Below, piece by piece: positions 25,116-33,624 of a DNA stretch of 64,000 nt (the first letter of the stretch is position 1; every line of letters begins with the position of its first letter). The DNA is from Bifidobacterium italicum (GTDB lineage: Bacteria > Actinomycetota > Actinomycetes > Actinomycetales > Bifidobacteriaceae). The position numbers were made by a program, and so were the translations under genes. The DNA is taken from NCBI RefSeq assembly GCF_002286915.1, contig NZ_MVOG01000027.1, forward strand, positions 1-64,000, written 5' to 3'. The notes beneath the pieces were generated by a model that was not told the origin of the DNA, did not search any database, and saw only the letters and a list, made by a program, of their open reading frames with translations.

Positions 25116-25787
25116 CTATTCCTGCGACGTTGACGCATCGGCGTCGCCGGTGCCCATGTCCACGTATTCGAGCGTGAGCACGCCGCCGTTCGCCTTCGCG
25201 TCGTCGGCGAGGCCCTGGAACAGCACCTGATAGCAGCCGGCGTCCTTGACGCCGTCGGTCATGCACTGCGCGTCGAGGCCGCTTGCCGTGGCGCGCACGC
25301 GGTAGCCTTCATGGGCGTCCGTGTTGACGGCGAGCACGAAGAGGTCGCCGTCCTTGCCCTCGTTCCATTGTCCGGACAGGTCCGCCGGGTCGGCGGGGAA
25401 GGACGTGGAGACGACGTAGTAGGCGCCGTCGAGCTTGACATCTGCGTACTGCAGGAACTCGAACTGCAGCAGCTCGCTCTGCCCCTGGACGCTTTCGGGG
25501 ATGAGCGTCGTATGATGGTCGTCCTTGCCGCGAGTCGTCGGCATCGGCATATGCGGCCACGCTTCGGACGTGTCATGGAACATGACCATGTCGCCGTTGG
25601 AGGCGCGCCACGTCGTCGTCTCGAATTCGTCGGCCGTCAACGGCGTGCCCGCATCGGCGACGTGCTCGCTCCAGACGGCGTCCATCCGATCTGCGTCCCA
25701 CGAGGCGGACGAACCGCATCCGGCGAGCGCGGAAGCCATGAGCGCCGCCGCGGCGAGCGCCGCCGTCTTCGTTGATCGTGTGGTCAT
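25116..25787 (-). CDS. Putative secreted lipoprotein
   Basis: 223 residues. The N-terminus has a lysine/arginine start, a hydrophobic core and the lipobox SALAGC, predicting lipid attachment at Cys24 or close to it. The rest is acidic and soluble, with no domain I recognise. An exported binding or sensing role is possible. The ATG at 25787 has AAAGGACG upstream. It lies in the accessory stretch between the ABC operon and a GNAT gene. Confidence 0.72.
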   Translation of the reverse strand: MTTRSTKTAALAAAALMASALAGCGSSASWDADRMDAVWSEHVADAGTPLTADEFETTTWRASNGDMVMFHDTSEAWPHMPMPTTRGKDDHHTTLIPESVQGQSELLQFEFLQYADVKLDGAYYVVSTSFPADPADLSGQWNEGKDGDLFVLAVNTDAHEGYRVRATASGLDAQCMTDGVKDAGCYQVLFQGLADDAKANGGVLTLEYVDMGTGDADASTSQE

Positions 25788-25903
25788 CTGCACGTCCTTT
25801 CGTCGGTCGTCCTCGGGCGTATCGTTTTCCGCACCAAGTATATCGTCCGACTGCTGCCGGACCCCGCGGGTGAGGGTTCCTGCGCAAAGCCCCCACAGCC
25901 TCG

Positions 25904-26428
25904 TCACTCCTGCGCCGGTACGACCGCCTCCATCAGCAGGTCGGTCTGCCTGTCCTCGCCGAGCACGAAGTCGTGGGAGCCGATCCGCGTGAAGCCGAAA
26001 CGCTCGTAGAACGCGATCGCCGGGTCGTTGTGCTCCCATACGCCGAGCCATATCCTCGTCTTGCCCTGCGCGCGCGCCATGTCGAAGGCGGCGCGCATGA
26101 GACCCGTCCCGAGCCCGTGGCGTTTGAACGCCTTGAGGAGGTACAGGCGCTGGACCTCCATATGGCCGTGGGTCATCTTCTCGGTCTGCGCGTCGCCGAC
26201 GTTGACCTTCATGTAGCCGGCCGGCGCGCCGTCCACGGTGGCGACGAGGAACGTCGAGTCCGGATCGTCGATCTCCCGACGGATCACGTCGGGGGAGAGA
26301 TGGTCGGCGACGTACTTGTCCATATCCTCCGGCGTGTTGAGCGCGGCGAAGGTCTGCGTGAACGTCTCGATGCTCAGATCCCTGATCGTGGCCACGTCGT
26401 CGCTTCTGGACAGCTCGATCATCGGCAT
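25904..26428 (-). CDS. GNAT family N-acetyltransferase
   Basis: 174 residues with a complete GNAT fold. Motif A is VQRLYLLKAFKRHGLGTGLM (R-x-x-G-L-G-T-G) and motif B is NDPAIAFYERFGFTRIG. Closest in pattern to the diamine/spermidine or general small-molecule acetyltransferases. AAAGGAG lies before the ATG at 26428. The substrate is unknown. It stands as a single gene between the lipoprotein and tRNA-Gly. Confidence 0.88.
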   Translation of the reverse strand: MPMIELSRSDDVATIRDLSIETFTQTFAALNTPEDMDKYVADHLSPDVIRREIDDPDSTFLVATVDGAPAGYMKVNVGDAQTEKMTHGHMEVQRLYLLKAFKRHGLGTGLMRAAFDMARAQGKTRIWLGVWEHNDPAIAFYERFGFTRIGSHDFVLGEDRQTDLLMEAVVPAQE

Positions 26429-26520
26429 GGATGCGTGCTCCTTTCGTTCGGTTTCGCTCCAGTGTAGAAACACGTGTTCGGTGATGGCCGAACGCGCGCA
26501 TATATGCATGACACGCCGGT

Positions 26521-26549
26521 TTGGCATGGACGACGATATCCGGTAGAGT
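26521..26549 (+). promoter_or_regulatory. Promoter of the second tRNA-Gly
   Basis: TTGGCA (26521-26526), a 17-base spacer and TAGAGT (26544-26549) lie 41 bp upstream of the tRNA. The sequence differs from the promoter of copy 1, so the duplicated unit is the tRNA itself, not its promoter. Confidence 0.6.
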
Positions 26550-26590
26550 AACGACTCGTGCTTGTGCGATGCATGCCGCGCCGTGCACAT

Positions 26591-26663
26591 GCGGACATAG
26601 CTTAGTTGGTAAAGCGCGACCTTGCCAAGGTCGAGACCGCGGGTTCGAGTCCCGTTGTCCGCT
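26591..26663 (+). tRNA. tRNA-Gly (anticodon GCC), second copy
   Basis: Identical base for base to the tRNA-Gly at 20129-20201. It stands alone. A hairpin follows (GAATTCCCC near 26679 with GGGGAGTTC near 26699) but no U-tract, so termination is unclear. Confidence 0.96.
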
Positions 26664-26910
26664 CTCACCATCATCATCGCGAATTCCCCGATATGCCAGG
26701 GGAGTTCCTCATCGGAGGTCAACGGACACTTGCGGATCTGAATGCAGTGAATGAATCAGTCGGCCAGCCACGTCCCGCGTGCTGCCGTGTTCTGCTGCAT
26801 CCGTCGGCGATGACATCCGTCATCCCGTCGCCCATACCTACGCAGCGCGGTCTCGTTCACTGTTCGTTTTCCCATATTCGCAGCACGCCATATCGGCAAA
26901 GGAACCGACC

Positions 26911-28509
26911 ATGGCCACGACACTCGATCTGCATGACATCTCCTATATCTATGACGGCGCGCAGGAGCCTCTGTTCGACGGCGTGAACATGACGCTGCCG
27001 CAGGGCTGGACGGCATTGCTCGGTGACAACGGCTGCGGCAAGACGACGCTCGCGAAGATCGTCTGCGGCGCGCTGACGCCGACGCATGGCGCCGTCAATC
27101 CGTCGCCGTCCACGCTCGTCGTCGCCTACTGCGAGCAGGAATGCGCACACGAGCCGGCGAATCTCGACGAGCTGCGCGACGACTGGTCGCCCGAGGCGAT
27201 CGCGTTGCGCGACGCGCTCGGCATCGGCGACGACTGGCCCTACCGCTTCGCGACGCTTTCGGGCGGCGAACGCAAACGCCTGCAGGTGGCGTGTGCATTG
27301 CACGGCTCGCCGGACCTGCTCGTGCTCGACGAACCGACGAACCATGTGGACGCGGACACCCGCGACGCGATCGCCGCGGCGATGCGCGCGTACCGCGGCG
27401 TCGGCGTGCTCGTCTCGCACGACGTCGAACTCATCGACGCCACCTGCATGCAATGCCTGATGTTCACGCGACGGCACAGCGACAGGCATAACCGCACCGT
27501 GATCGAACGCTACGCCGGCGGCTACACGAAGGCGCGGCGGACGCACGAGCTGCGCCGCGCCGAGGCCGCCGACGAACTCAAGGCGGCGCAGCGCAAAAGG
27601 CAGGCGCTCGAAGGGTCGCGCGCCGCGCGCCGCGCGATGATGGACGCCGCGGCGGCCCGCAAGCACGGCGGCCATCTGATCGACCGCCACGACCACGACG
27701 CGCGCAACACGCACAAATGGAACGAGAAGCAGGCGGACAAGGCGAGCGCCGCCGCCTACCGTGCGCTCGGCAGCCGTCTGGAGACGGCGCGGCGCGAAGC
27801 CGCGTCGATCGAGACGGACGCGAAGCGCTACGACGGCGACATCCTGCTGGACATCACGCCGTCGGCACGCCGGGAGCCGGCGCATGTCGAGGCCGGCGTC
27901 CTGCGTTTCGACGATGCGACGGCGCACGACGGCTGCCTCGCCGTGTCCGAACTGGATGTCGACGGCGTGCGATGGCATGCGCGGGCGATCTCGGACGCGG
28001 ATACAGATGCGGCAGCGCAGGGCGTCCGCGGGATCCGCGTGCCGCGGCTGAGCGTCGGACCGCGCGACCACATCGGTGTCGACGGCGCCAACGGCACCGG
28101 CAAGTCGACGGTCGTGCGCGCGCTGCTCGGATCGGTCGACGACGCGTTGCCGACGCTGTATGTCGGGCAGATCCCGGACGCCGACGCCCATGCGCGGCTG
28201 CTCGCGCGCCTGCATGCGCTCGATGCGGGCGACAAGGCGCATGTGCTGTCGATGCTCGCGCAGCTCAACGACGACCCCGACCGGCTGCTGCGCGGCGAGG
28301 AGCCGAGCCCTGGGCGGACGCAGAAGCTCGCGCTGTGCCTCGGGCTGCTGTCGGGGCCGCAGCTCATCGTGCTCGACGAGCCGACGAACCATCTCGATCT
28401 GCATGCCAAGCGGGCGCTGGCTCGGTTCCTGCGCGGCTATCCGGGCGCGCTCGTCGTCGTCAGCCATGAGCGGTGGTTCCTCGACGAGGCCTGCGGCGCC
28501 GACAAGTGA
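26911..28509 (+). CDS. ABC-F family ATPase
   Basis: 532 residues with two ABC domains and no membrane segment. Walker A motifs are GDNGCGKTT (about residue 40) and GANGTGKST (about 395); Walker B motifs are LVLDEPTNHVDAD and IVLDEPTNHLDLH. The first signature is canonical (LSGGERKR) but the second is PSPGRTQK. A basic helical linker lies between. ABC-F proteins act on the ribosome as translation factors or antibiotic-protection proteins. The 247-bp leader after tRNA-Gly includes a hairpin (GATGAC/GTCATC at 26809-26824), which could attenuate transcription. The ATG at 26911 has AAAGGAA upstream. Confidence 0.88.
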   Translation: MATTLDLHDISYIYDGAQEPLFDGVNMTLPQGWTALLGDNGCGKTTLAKIVCGALTPTHGAVNPSPSTLVVAYCEQECAHEPANLDELRDDWSPEAIALRDALGIGDDWPYRFATLSGGERKRLQVACALHGSPDLLVLDEPTNHVDADTRDAIAAAMRAYRGVGVLVSHDVELIDATCMQCLMFTRRHSDRHNRTVIERYAGGYTKARRTHELRRAEAADELKAAQRKRQALEGSRAARRAMMDAAAARKHGGHLIDRHDHDARNTHKWNEKQADKASAAAYRALGSRLETARREAASIETDAKRYDGDILLDITPSARREPAHVEAGVLRFDDATAHDGCLAVSELDVDGVRWHARAISDADTDAAAQGVRGIRVPRLSVGPRDHIGVDGANGTGKSTVVRALLGSVDDALPTLYVGQIPDADAHARLLARLHALDAGDKAHVLSMLAQLNDDPDRLLRGEEPSPGRTQKLALCLGLLSGPQLIVLDEPTNHLDLHAKRALARFLRGYPGALVVVSHERWFLDEACGADK

Positions 28510-28557
28510 GGCGACGGACGGTATCATGGCGGGGGAATACGACGGCAGGAGACGACG

Positions 28558-29517
28558 ATGACGCTGACCTATCACTACTGTTCGCTCGAGACGGCGTGCG
28601 CGATCGTGCAGAACGCGTCGCTGCGGCTGTGCGACGTCACGAAGTCCAACGATTCGGCGGAGATCACGTACGGGTACGCGGCTGCCATGGACAGCCTCAG
28701 ACGCGCCGGGCTCGTCCGCGGCGCGGGCGGTGATCTGCATTTCGCCGACGGCTGGGACGGGCTGCTGCGCCCCGACTACCGCGCGCTGCTGCGCGAGGCG
28801 CTCAGCGAGCATCTGCTGCCGCCGAACCGGCTATGCTACGCGGCATGCCTTTCCCGCAAACCCGACCGGCTCAGCCAGTGGCGCGCCTACGGCGACGACG
28901 GCCGCGGCGTGGCGCTCGGCTTCGACCTGTCCGATTTCGCAAAGGCCGAGCCCTCGTTCACGGTCGGCGGCGACGACGGCCGTCCGCTGGAGACGCACAT
29001 GATGACGATGTACCGGCCCATCGTCTACGGACATGAGCGCGCCGCCGTGTATTTCGACGCCCTCGCCTCGCGCGTCGCGAACGACGTGCGCGAGCTGCGC
29101 GAGGCGGCGGAGCGCGACGGTGACGCCGTCCGCGGGCGTCTGCTCGACGCGACGCTCGAGTTCGTCGCGTCCACCGCGTTCTGCAAGAAGCGTTTCTTCC
29201 GGGAGGAGTGCGAATGGCGGCTCGCCGTATGGGGTCCCAACGCGAGGACCCCCGGATTCGGCGAACTGCAGGCCGCATTGGCGTCCGCGCTGCCGCGGCG
29301 CTTCCCGGACGTCGTCACCCATGCGCGTTTCCTGATGCTGGCGCGCGGCGAGCGCCTCGTGCCGGCGCTCGATCTGGGGCTGGATCTGCGCCGCACGCTG
29401 CGTCACGTCGTCACTGGCCCATGCTGCGCGGCGAGCGATCAGGACATCCTCATGCTGCTGCGCACGGCGGGCGTGTCCGAGGCCACGGTCGACCGTTCCC
29501 GCGGCACCTACCGGTGA
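28558..29517 (+). CDS. DUF2971 family protein
   Basis: 319 residues. The pattern is that of DUF2971: an N-terminal HYCSLETACAIVQNASLRL, then LCYAACLSRKPDRLSQWRAY with GDDGRGVALGFDL, and a C-terminal KKRFFREECEWRL. The fold has distant likeness to ADP-ribosylation-related proteins in some analyses, and the family is often found in defence or accessory islands. No function is proven. CAGGAGA precedes the ATG. A possible -10 (TATCAT, 28522-28527) lies just upstream, so it may be transcribed separately from the ABC-F gene. Confidence 0.75.
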   Translation: MTLTYHYCSLETACAIVQNASLRLCDVTKSNDSAEITYGYAAAMDSLRRAGLVRGAGGDLHFADGWDGLLRPDYRALLREALSEHLLPPNRLCYAACLSRKPDRLSQWRAYGDDGRGVALGFDLSDFAKAEPSFTVGGDDGRPLETHMMTMYRPIVYGHERAAVYFDALASRVANDVRELREAAERDGDAVRGRLLDATLEFVASTAFCKKRFFREECEWRLAVWGPNARTPGFGELQAALASALPRRFPDVVTHARFLMLARGERLVPALDLGLDLRRTLRHVVTGPCCAASDQDILMLLRTAGVSEATVDRSRGTYR

Positions 29518-29560
29518 CGCCGCGGGACGCCGGCGCCCGCACTTTGGGACAAGCGGGTCG

Positions 29561-29588
29561 TTGTCTGCGCTGAACCCTAGGTTATGTA
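29561..29588 (+). promoter_or_regulatory. Candidate thrS promoter
   Basis: TTGTCT (29561-29566), a 16-base spacer and TATGTA (29583-29588), about 65 bases before the thrS start. No T-box features were seen in the short leader. Confidence 0.4.
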
Positions 29589-29652
29589 CCTGTAACCAAC
29601 AGTCCAGGTCTGCACCTTGTACCGCGGACCCAGATAGACAAGGACGAAACCC

Positions 29653-31731
29653 ATGGCACAGAACACCATCTCCATCACGGTCAACGGCGAGGCGAAGGAG
29701 GTGGATGCGGGCCAGACGGGCGTCGAGCTGTTCGCCGACGACAAGAACATCATCGCCGTGCGCCTCAACGGCGAACCACGCGACCTCTACACGCCGCTCA
29801 AGGACGGCGACGCCGTCGAGCCGATCGCGCTCGACTCCGAGGACGGCATCGCGATCATGCGCCATTCGGCGACTCACGTCATGGCGCAGGCGGTGCAGGA
29901 GATCCGCCCGGACGCCAAGCTCGGCATCGGGCCGGTCATCGAGAACGGCTTCTACTACGACTTCGACGTGGCCGAGCCGTTCACGCCGGACGACCTCAAG
30001 ACGATCGAGAAGCACATGCAGCGCATCATCAAATCCGCGCAGCGCTTCTCCCGCCGCGTCGTCACCGAGCAGGAGGCGCTCAAGGAGGAGGCCGACCAGC
30101 CGTACAAGCTCGAGCTCATCAAGGACAAGGAGGACGCGCTCGACACCGAGGCGGCCGTCGAGATCAGCGACAAAGAGCTGAGCATGTACGACAACGTCGA
30201 CCGCGACGGCAACGTCGTATGGACCGACCTGTGCCGCGGACCGCACCTGCCGAACACGCGCTTCATCAAGGCGTTCAAGCTCGAGCGCGCGGCCGCCGCC
30301 TACTGGAAGGGCTCCGAGGCCAACCCGATGCTGCAGCGCATCTACGGCGTGGCGTTCCCGACGAAGGACGAGCTCAAGGCCTACCAGACACGCATGGAGG
30401 AGGCCGCCAAGCGCGACCACCGCAAGCTCGGCCAGGAGATGGACCTGTTCTCGTTCCCGGAGGAGATCGGACCTGGCCTGGCCGTGTTCCACCCCAAGGG
30501 AGCCGCCGTCATCAACGCGATGGAGGACTACTCGCGCGAGATGCACCGCAAGCACCACTACAGCTTCGTGCAGACCCCGCACATCACGAAGGGCGGCCTA
30601 TACGAGACGTCCGGCCATCTGCAGTGGTACAAGGACGGCATGTACCCGCCGATGCACCTCGACGAGGAGAAGGACGAGGACGGCAACATCGTCAAGCAGG
30701 GCTTCGACTACTACCTCAAGCCGATGAACTGCCCGATGCACAACCTCATCTTCAAGTCGCGCCAGCGTTCCTACCGCGAGCTGCCGCTGCGCCTCTTCGA
30801 GTTCGGCACCGTCTACCGCTACGAGAAGTCCGGCGTCGTGCACGGCCTGACGCGAGTGCGCGGCCTGACGCAGGACGATTCGCACATCTACTGCACGCGC
30901 GAGCAGATGCGCGACGAGCTCAAGAGCCTGCTGACCTTCGTCCTCGACCTGCTCAAGGACTACGGCCTCAACGACTTCTACCTCGAACTGTCCACGAAGG
31001 ACGAGCACAAGTTCGTCGGTTCCGACGAGATCTGGGAGGAGGCGACGAACACGCTCGCCGAGGTGGCCGAGGAATCCGGTCTCGAACTCGTCGCCGATCC
31101 GGGCGGCGCCGCGTTCTACGGGCCGAAGATCTCGGTGCAGGCGCGTGACGCGATCGGCCGCACATGGCAGGTCTCGACGATCCAGCTCGACTTCAACCTG
31201 CCGGAGCGCTTCCAGCTCGAGTACATCGCGCCGGACGGCACGCATCAGCGCCCGGTGATGATCCACCGCGCGCTCTTCGGCTCGATCGAGCGCTTCTTCG
31301 CGATCCTGCTCGAGCACTACGCGGGCGCGTTCCCGGTGTGGATCGCGCCGGTGCAGGCGCTCGGCGTGCCGGTCGCCGACGAGTTCGCGCCGCATCTGCA
31401 GCGGTTCATGGACTCCCTCGAGGAGGACATGGTGCGCGTGGAGACCGACCTGTCCGACGACCGCTTCGGCAAGAAGATCCGCAACGCCTCGAAGTCGAAG
31501 GTGCCGTTCATCATCATCGCCGGCGAGGAGGATATGAACAACGACGCGGTGAGCTTCCGCTTCCGCGACGGCAGCCAGCTCAACGGCGTGCCGGTGGACC
31601 AGGCGAAGGCGTGGATCCTCGAGGTCATCGCCAAGCGCGTCCAGGTCAACAGCGCGGACGACTTCCGCAGGGCGACCGGGCAGCCGGCCGAGGACGTCGA
31701 GTTCAGCGTCTCGGACACCGACGCCGAATAG
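29653..31731 (+). CDS. thrS: Threonyl-tRNA synthetase
   Basis: 692 residues. Charges tRNA-Thr and edits mis-attached serine. An N-terminal TGS domain (residues 1-65) is followed by the editing domain with [11 protein letters not shown] and the later CRGPHLPNT. The class II catalytic core has [18 protein letters not shown] and the motif 2-type region [15 protein letters not shown], then the anticodon-binding domain. Length is normal. AGGACGAAA lies before the ATG. A perfect 16-bp hairpin ends the transcript. Confidence 0.97.
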   Translation: MAQNTISITVNGEAKEVDAGQTGVELFADDKNIIAVRLNGEPRDLYTPLKDGDAVEPIALDSEDGIAIMRHSATHVMAQAVQEIRPDAKLGIGPVIENGFYYDFDVAEPFTPDDLKTIEKHMQRIIKSAQRFSRRVVTEQEALKEEADQPYKLELIKDKEDALDTEAAVEISDKELSMYDNVDRDGNVVWTDLCRGPHLPNTRFIKAFKLERAAAAYWKGSEANPMLQRIYGVAFPTKDELKAYQTRMEEAAKRDHRKLGQEMDLFSFPEEIGPGLAVFHPKGAAVINAMEDYSREMHRKHHYSFVQTPHITKGGLYETSGHLQWYKDGMYPPMHLDEEKDEDGNIVKQGFDYYLKPMNCPMHNLIFKSRQRSYRELPLRLFEFGTVYRYEKSGVVHGLTRVRGLTQDDSHIYCTREQMRDELKSLLTFVLDLLKDYGLNDFYLELSTKDEHKFVGSDEIWEEATNTLAEVAEESGLELVADPGGAAFYGPKISVQARDAIGRTWQVSTIQLDFNLPERFQLEYIAPDGTHQRPVMIHRALFGSIERFFAILLEHYAGAFPVWIAPVQALGVPVADEFAPHLQRFMDSLEEDMVRVETDLSDDRFGKKIRNASKSKVPFIIIAGEEDMNNDAVSFRFRDGSQLNGVPVDQAKAWILEVIAKRVQVNSADDFRRATGQPAEDVEFSVSDTDAE

Positions 31732-31740
31732 TCCGTCGGC

Positions 31741-31777
31741 GAAGGCCGGGCGCGGATGATCTCCGCGCCCGGCCTTC
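31741..31777 (+). terminator. Hairpin terminator after thrS
   Basis: GAAGGCCGGGCGCGGA (31741-31756) and TCCGCGCCCGGCCTTC (31762-31777) form a perfect 16-bp stem with a TGATC loop, ten bases after the thrS stop. The U-tract is poor. Confidence 0.7.
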
Positions 31778-31896
31778 CCGCGTCCGTGGGCGGACGGCCG
31801 GCTCCCGACGAGCCGCTTATCGGCGTCCTTTTCTATGCTTCATGTACGGAAGGCTCCAACGGGGAGCCGCACGAACACACCGGGGAACGACACATC

Positions 31897-32559
31897 ATGC
31901 TGGAAAAGCTTCGACCATGGTTCAAGCGCCTCATCAACCCCATCGCGAGGGGTATGGTGCGGATCGGCCTGACCGCCAACGCCGTCACCGTCATCGGCGC
32001 CGTCGGCACGATCGTCGCGGGCATCGCCACCGGCATCACCGGCTGGCTGTTCTGGGGCGCCCTCGTGATGACGCTGCTCGTCATCTTCGATTCGCTCGAC
32101 GGCTCGGTCGCGCAGCTGACGAACGGCGGCACGCATTTCGGCGCCTTCCTCGATTCGACGCTCGACCGCGTCGCCGACTGGGCCGTGCTGCTCGGCGTCA
32201 TCATCTACTTCCTTATGCGCAGCAACGCGATGCTGCTCGCCGACGGCCGCTACGACGTCGTCGCGCTCGTCGGCATGGGCGCCGCGATCTACGCGATCAT
32301 GACGTCCTTCGTCACCTCGTACATCCGAGCGCGCGCCGAATCGGTGGGCGCCGATGCGAAAGGCGGCATCGCCACGCGCTCCGACCGGCTGACGATCATC
32401 CTCGTCGGCATGGCGATCAGCGGCCTGACGCATCAGGACATCTGGCTCATGGCGACGATGTGCATCCTCGCGGCGCTCGGCACCATCACGGTCGGCCAGC
32501 GCATCCACGAGGCCCGCGTATCGATCGAAGCCGAATTCGACGATGCGGACAAAGGCTGA
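31897..32559 (+). CDS. CDP-alcohol phosphatidyltransferase (PI-phosphate synthase type)
   Basis: 220-residue membrane enzyme. The CDP-alcohol motif is DSLDGSVAQ, eight residues, then GAFLDSTLD, matching D-x2-D-G-x2-A-R-x8-G-x3-D-x3-D except that the conserved Arg is Gln. Hydrophobic helices follow. Genomic position before an acyltransferase and a PimA-type mannosyltransferase matches the mycobacterial phosphatidylinositol-phosphate synthase cluster, so it probably joins inositol phosphate to CDP-diacylglycerol. I chose the ATG at 31897 for GGGGAACG upstream and the family N-terminus. Confidence 0.85.
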   Translation: MLEKLRPWFKRLINPIARGMVRIGLTANAVTVIGAVGTIVAGIATGITGWLFWGALVMTLLVIFDSLDGSVAQLTNGGTHFGAFLDSTLDRVADWAVLLGVIIYFLMRSNAMLLADGRYDVVALVGMGAAIYAIMTSFVTSYIRARAESVGADAKGGIATRSDRLTIILVGMAISGLTHQDIWLMATMCILAALGTITVGQRIHEARVSIEAEFDDADKG

Positions 32560-32567
32560 GGATCCGC

Positions 32568-33587
32568 ATGGTCAATGTGATGGCATGGCTCGCGAACCAC
32601 CCGCGCGTGCTGCCCGAACGCGTCGTGCGCGGGGCGTTCCTCGCCGCCGCCGACGTCGCGTGGCTGCTGCGCGTCGGGTCGGTGCGCCAGCTCGAACGCA
32701 ATCTGCGGCATGTGCTCGCATGGTCAGCGGCCGAGGGTGCCGAGGACAACGGCTCCTCCCACGTCGGCTCCCGGACGCTACGCAGGCTCTCGCGCAAGGG
32801 CATGCGCTCCTATTTCACCTATTTCTCCGAGGCGCTCACCGTCGGGGCGAGCGACCGTTCGCGCCTGCTGGCCCGCATCCGCGGCGACGGCGACGGGCTC
32901 GATTCGATCATCGCGCTCACGGCGCCGGACGGGCAAGCCTCCTCGGCGCCGATCGCGATGGGCCATCAGGGCAACTGGGACTACGACGGCTTCTGGGCGC
33001 AGTTCGGCGTGGCGCCGGTGACGACCGTGGCCGAGCGGCTCGCCGACCCGGACATGCTCGACGCCTTCGTCTCGATCCGCGAGCGCCTCGGCATGCGCAT
33101 CCTGTTGACCGGCACGCCGCATCTGACCGAGCGGCTGGAGGAGGCGCTCAGGCAGCCGTCCGTCCTCGTGCCGTTGCTCGCCGACCGCGACCTGAGCCGG
33201 CACGGCGAGTTCGTCGAGGCCTTCGGCTCGACGATCCGCGTCGCGAGGGGACCGGCGACGCTCGCCTACGACACCGGTCTGCCGCTGTACGTCGTCAACA
33301 CGTACCGGGAGCGGCTTTCCGGCGAGCGACGCCGGGCCGCGGGCACGCCGTACGGCTATGTGTGCGAGATCAGCGGCCCGCTGGACATCGACGCCTACCG
33401 AGGGCTCGAGCGCGAGGATGCGATCCATGCGATCAGTCAGGCGTGGGTCGACGTCTGGGCGCGGGGCATCGCCGCGCATCCCGAGGACTGGCACATGCTG
33501 CAGCCGATCTTCCTCGAGGACCTCGATCTGGACAGGCTCAAGGACGTGCCCGAGTCGCTGCTCGCGTCGGCGCGCGTCGGGGACTGA
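32568..33587 (+). CDS. Lipid acyltransferase (LpxL/HtrB superfamily, PIM acyltransferase-like)
   Basis: 339 residues. The catalytic HxxxxD motif is visible as HQGNWD, with a second block LVPLLADRDLSRHG. In mycobacteria the homologue PatA adds a fatty acid to a mannose of phosphatidylinositol mannosides. The ATG at 32568 follows TGAGGA, eight bases after the stop of the phosphatidyltransferase gene, so they are co-transcribed. A mannosyltransferase follows. Assignment to PIM assembly rests mainly on gene order. Confidence 0.85.
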   Translation: MVNVMAWLANHPRVLPERVVRGAFLAAADVAWLLRVGSVRQLERNLRHVLAWSAAEGAEDNGSSHVGSRTLRRLSRKGMRSYFTYFSEALTVGASDRSRLLARIRGDGDGLDSIIALTAPDGQASSAPIAMGHQGNWDYDGFWAQFGVAPVTTVAERLADPDMLDAFVSIRERLGMRILLTGTPHLTERLEEALRQPSVLVPLLADRDLSRHGEFVEAFGSTIRVARGPATLAYDTGLPLYVVNTYRERLSGERRRAAGTPYGYVCEISGPLDIDAYRGLEREDAIHAISQAWVDVWARGIAAHPEDWHMLQPIFLEDLDLDRLKDVPESLLASARVGD

Positions 33588-33624
33588 CCGCCCGAAGTCC
33601 ATTCGGTCGGCGACAATGCTCTGT

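Noticed and set aside
20124-26665. Integrative element with tRNA-Gly as attachment sites
   Set aside because: No integrase gene is present, the repeat covers the whole tRNA including upstream bases (integration normally copies only the 3' part), and core tRNAs lie inside. Kept only as a recombination-prone duplication.
29518-29652. T-box riboswitch upstream of thrS
   Set aside because: The leader is too short and no conserved T-box sequence or specifier-like stem was visible; only a possible promoter was recorded.
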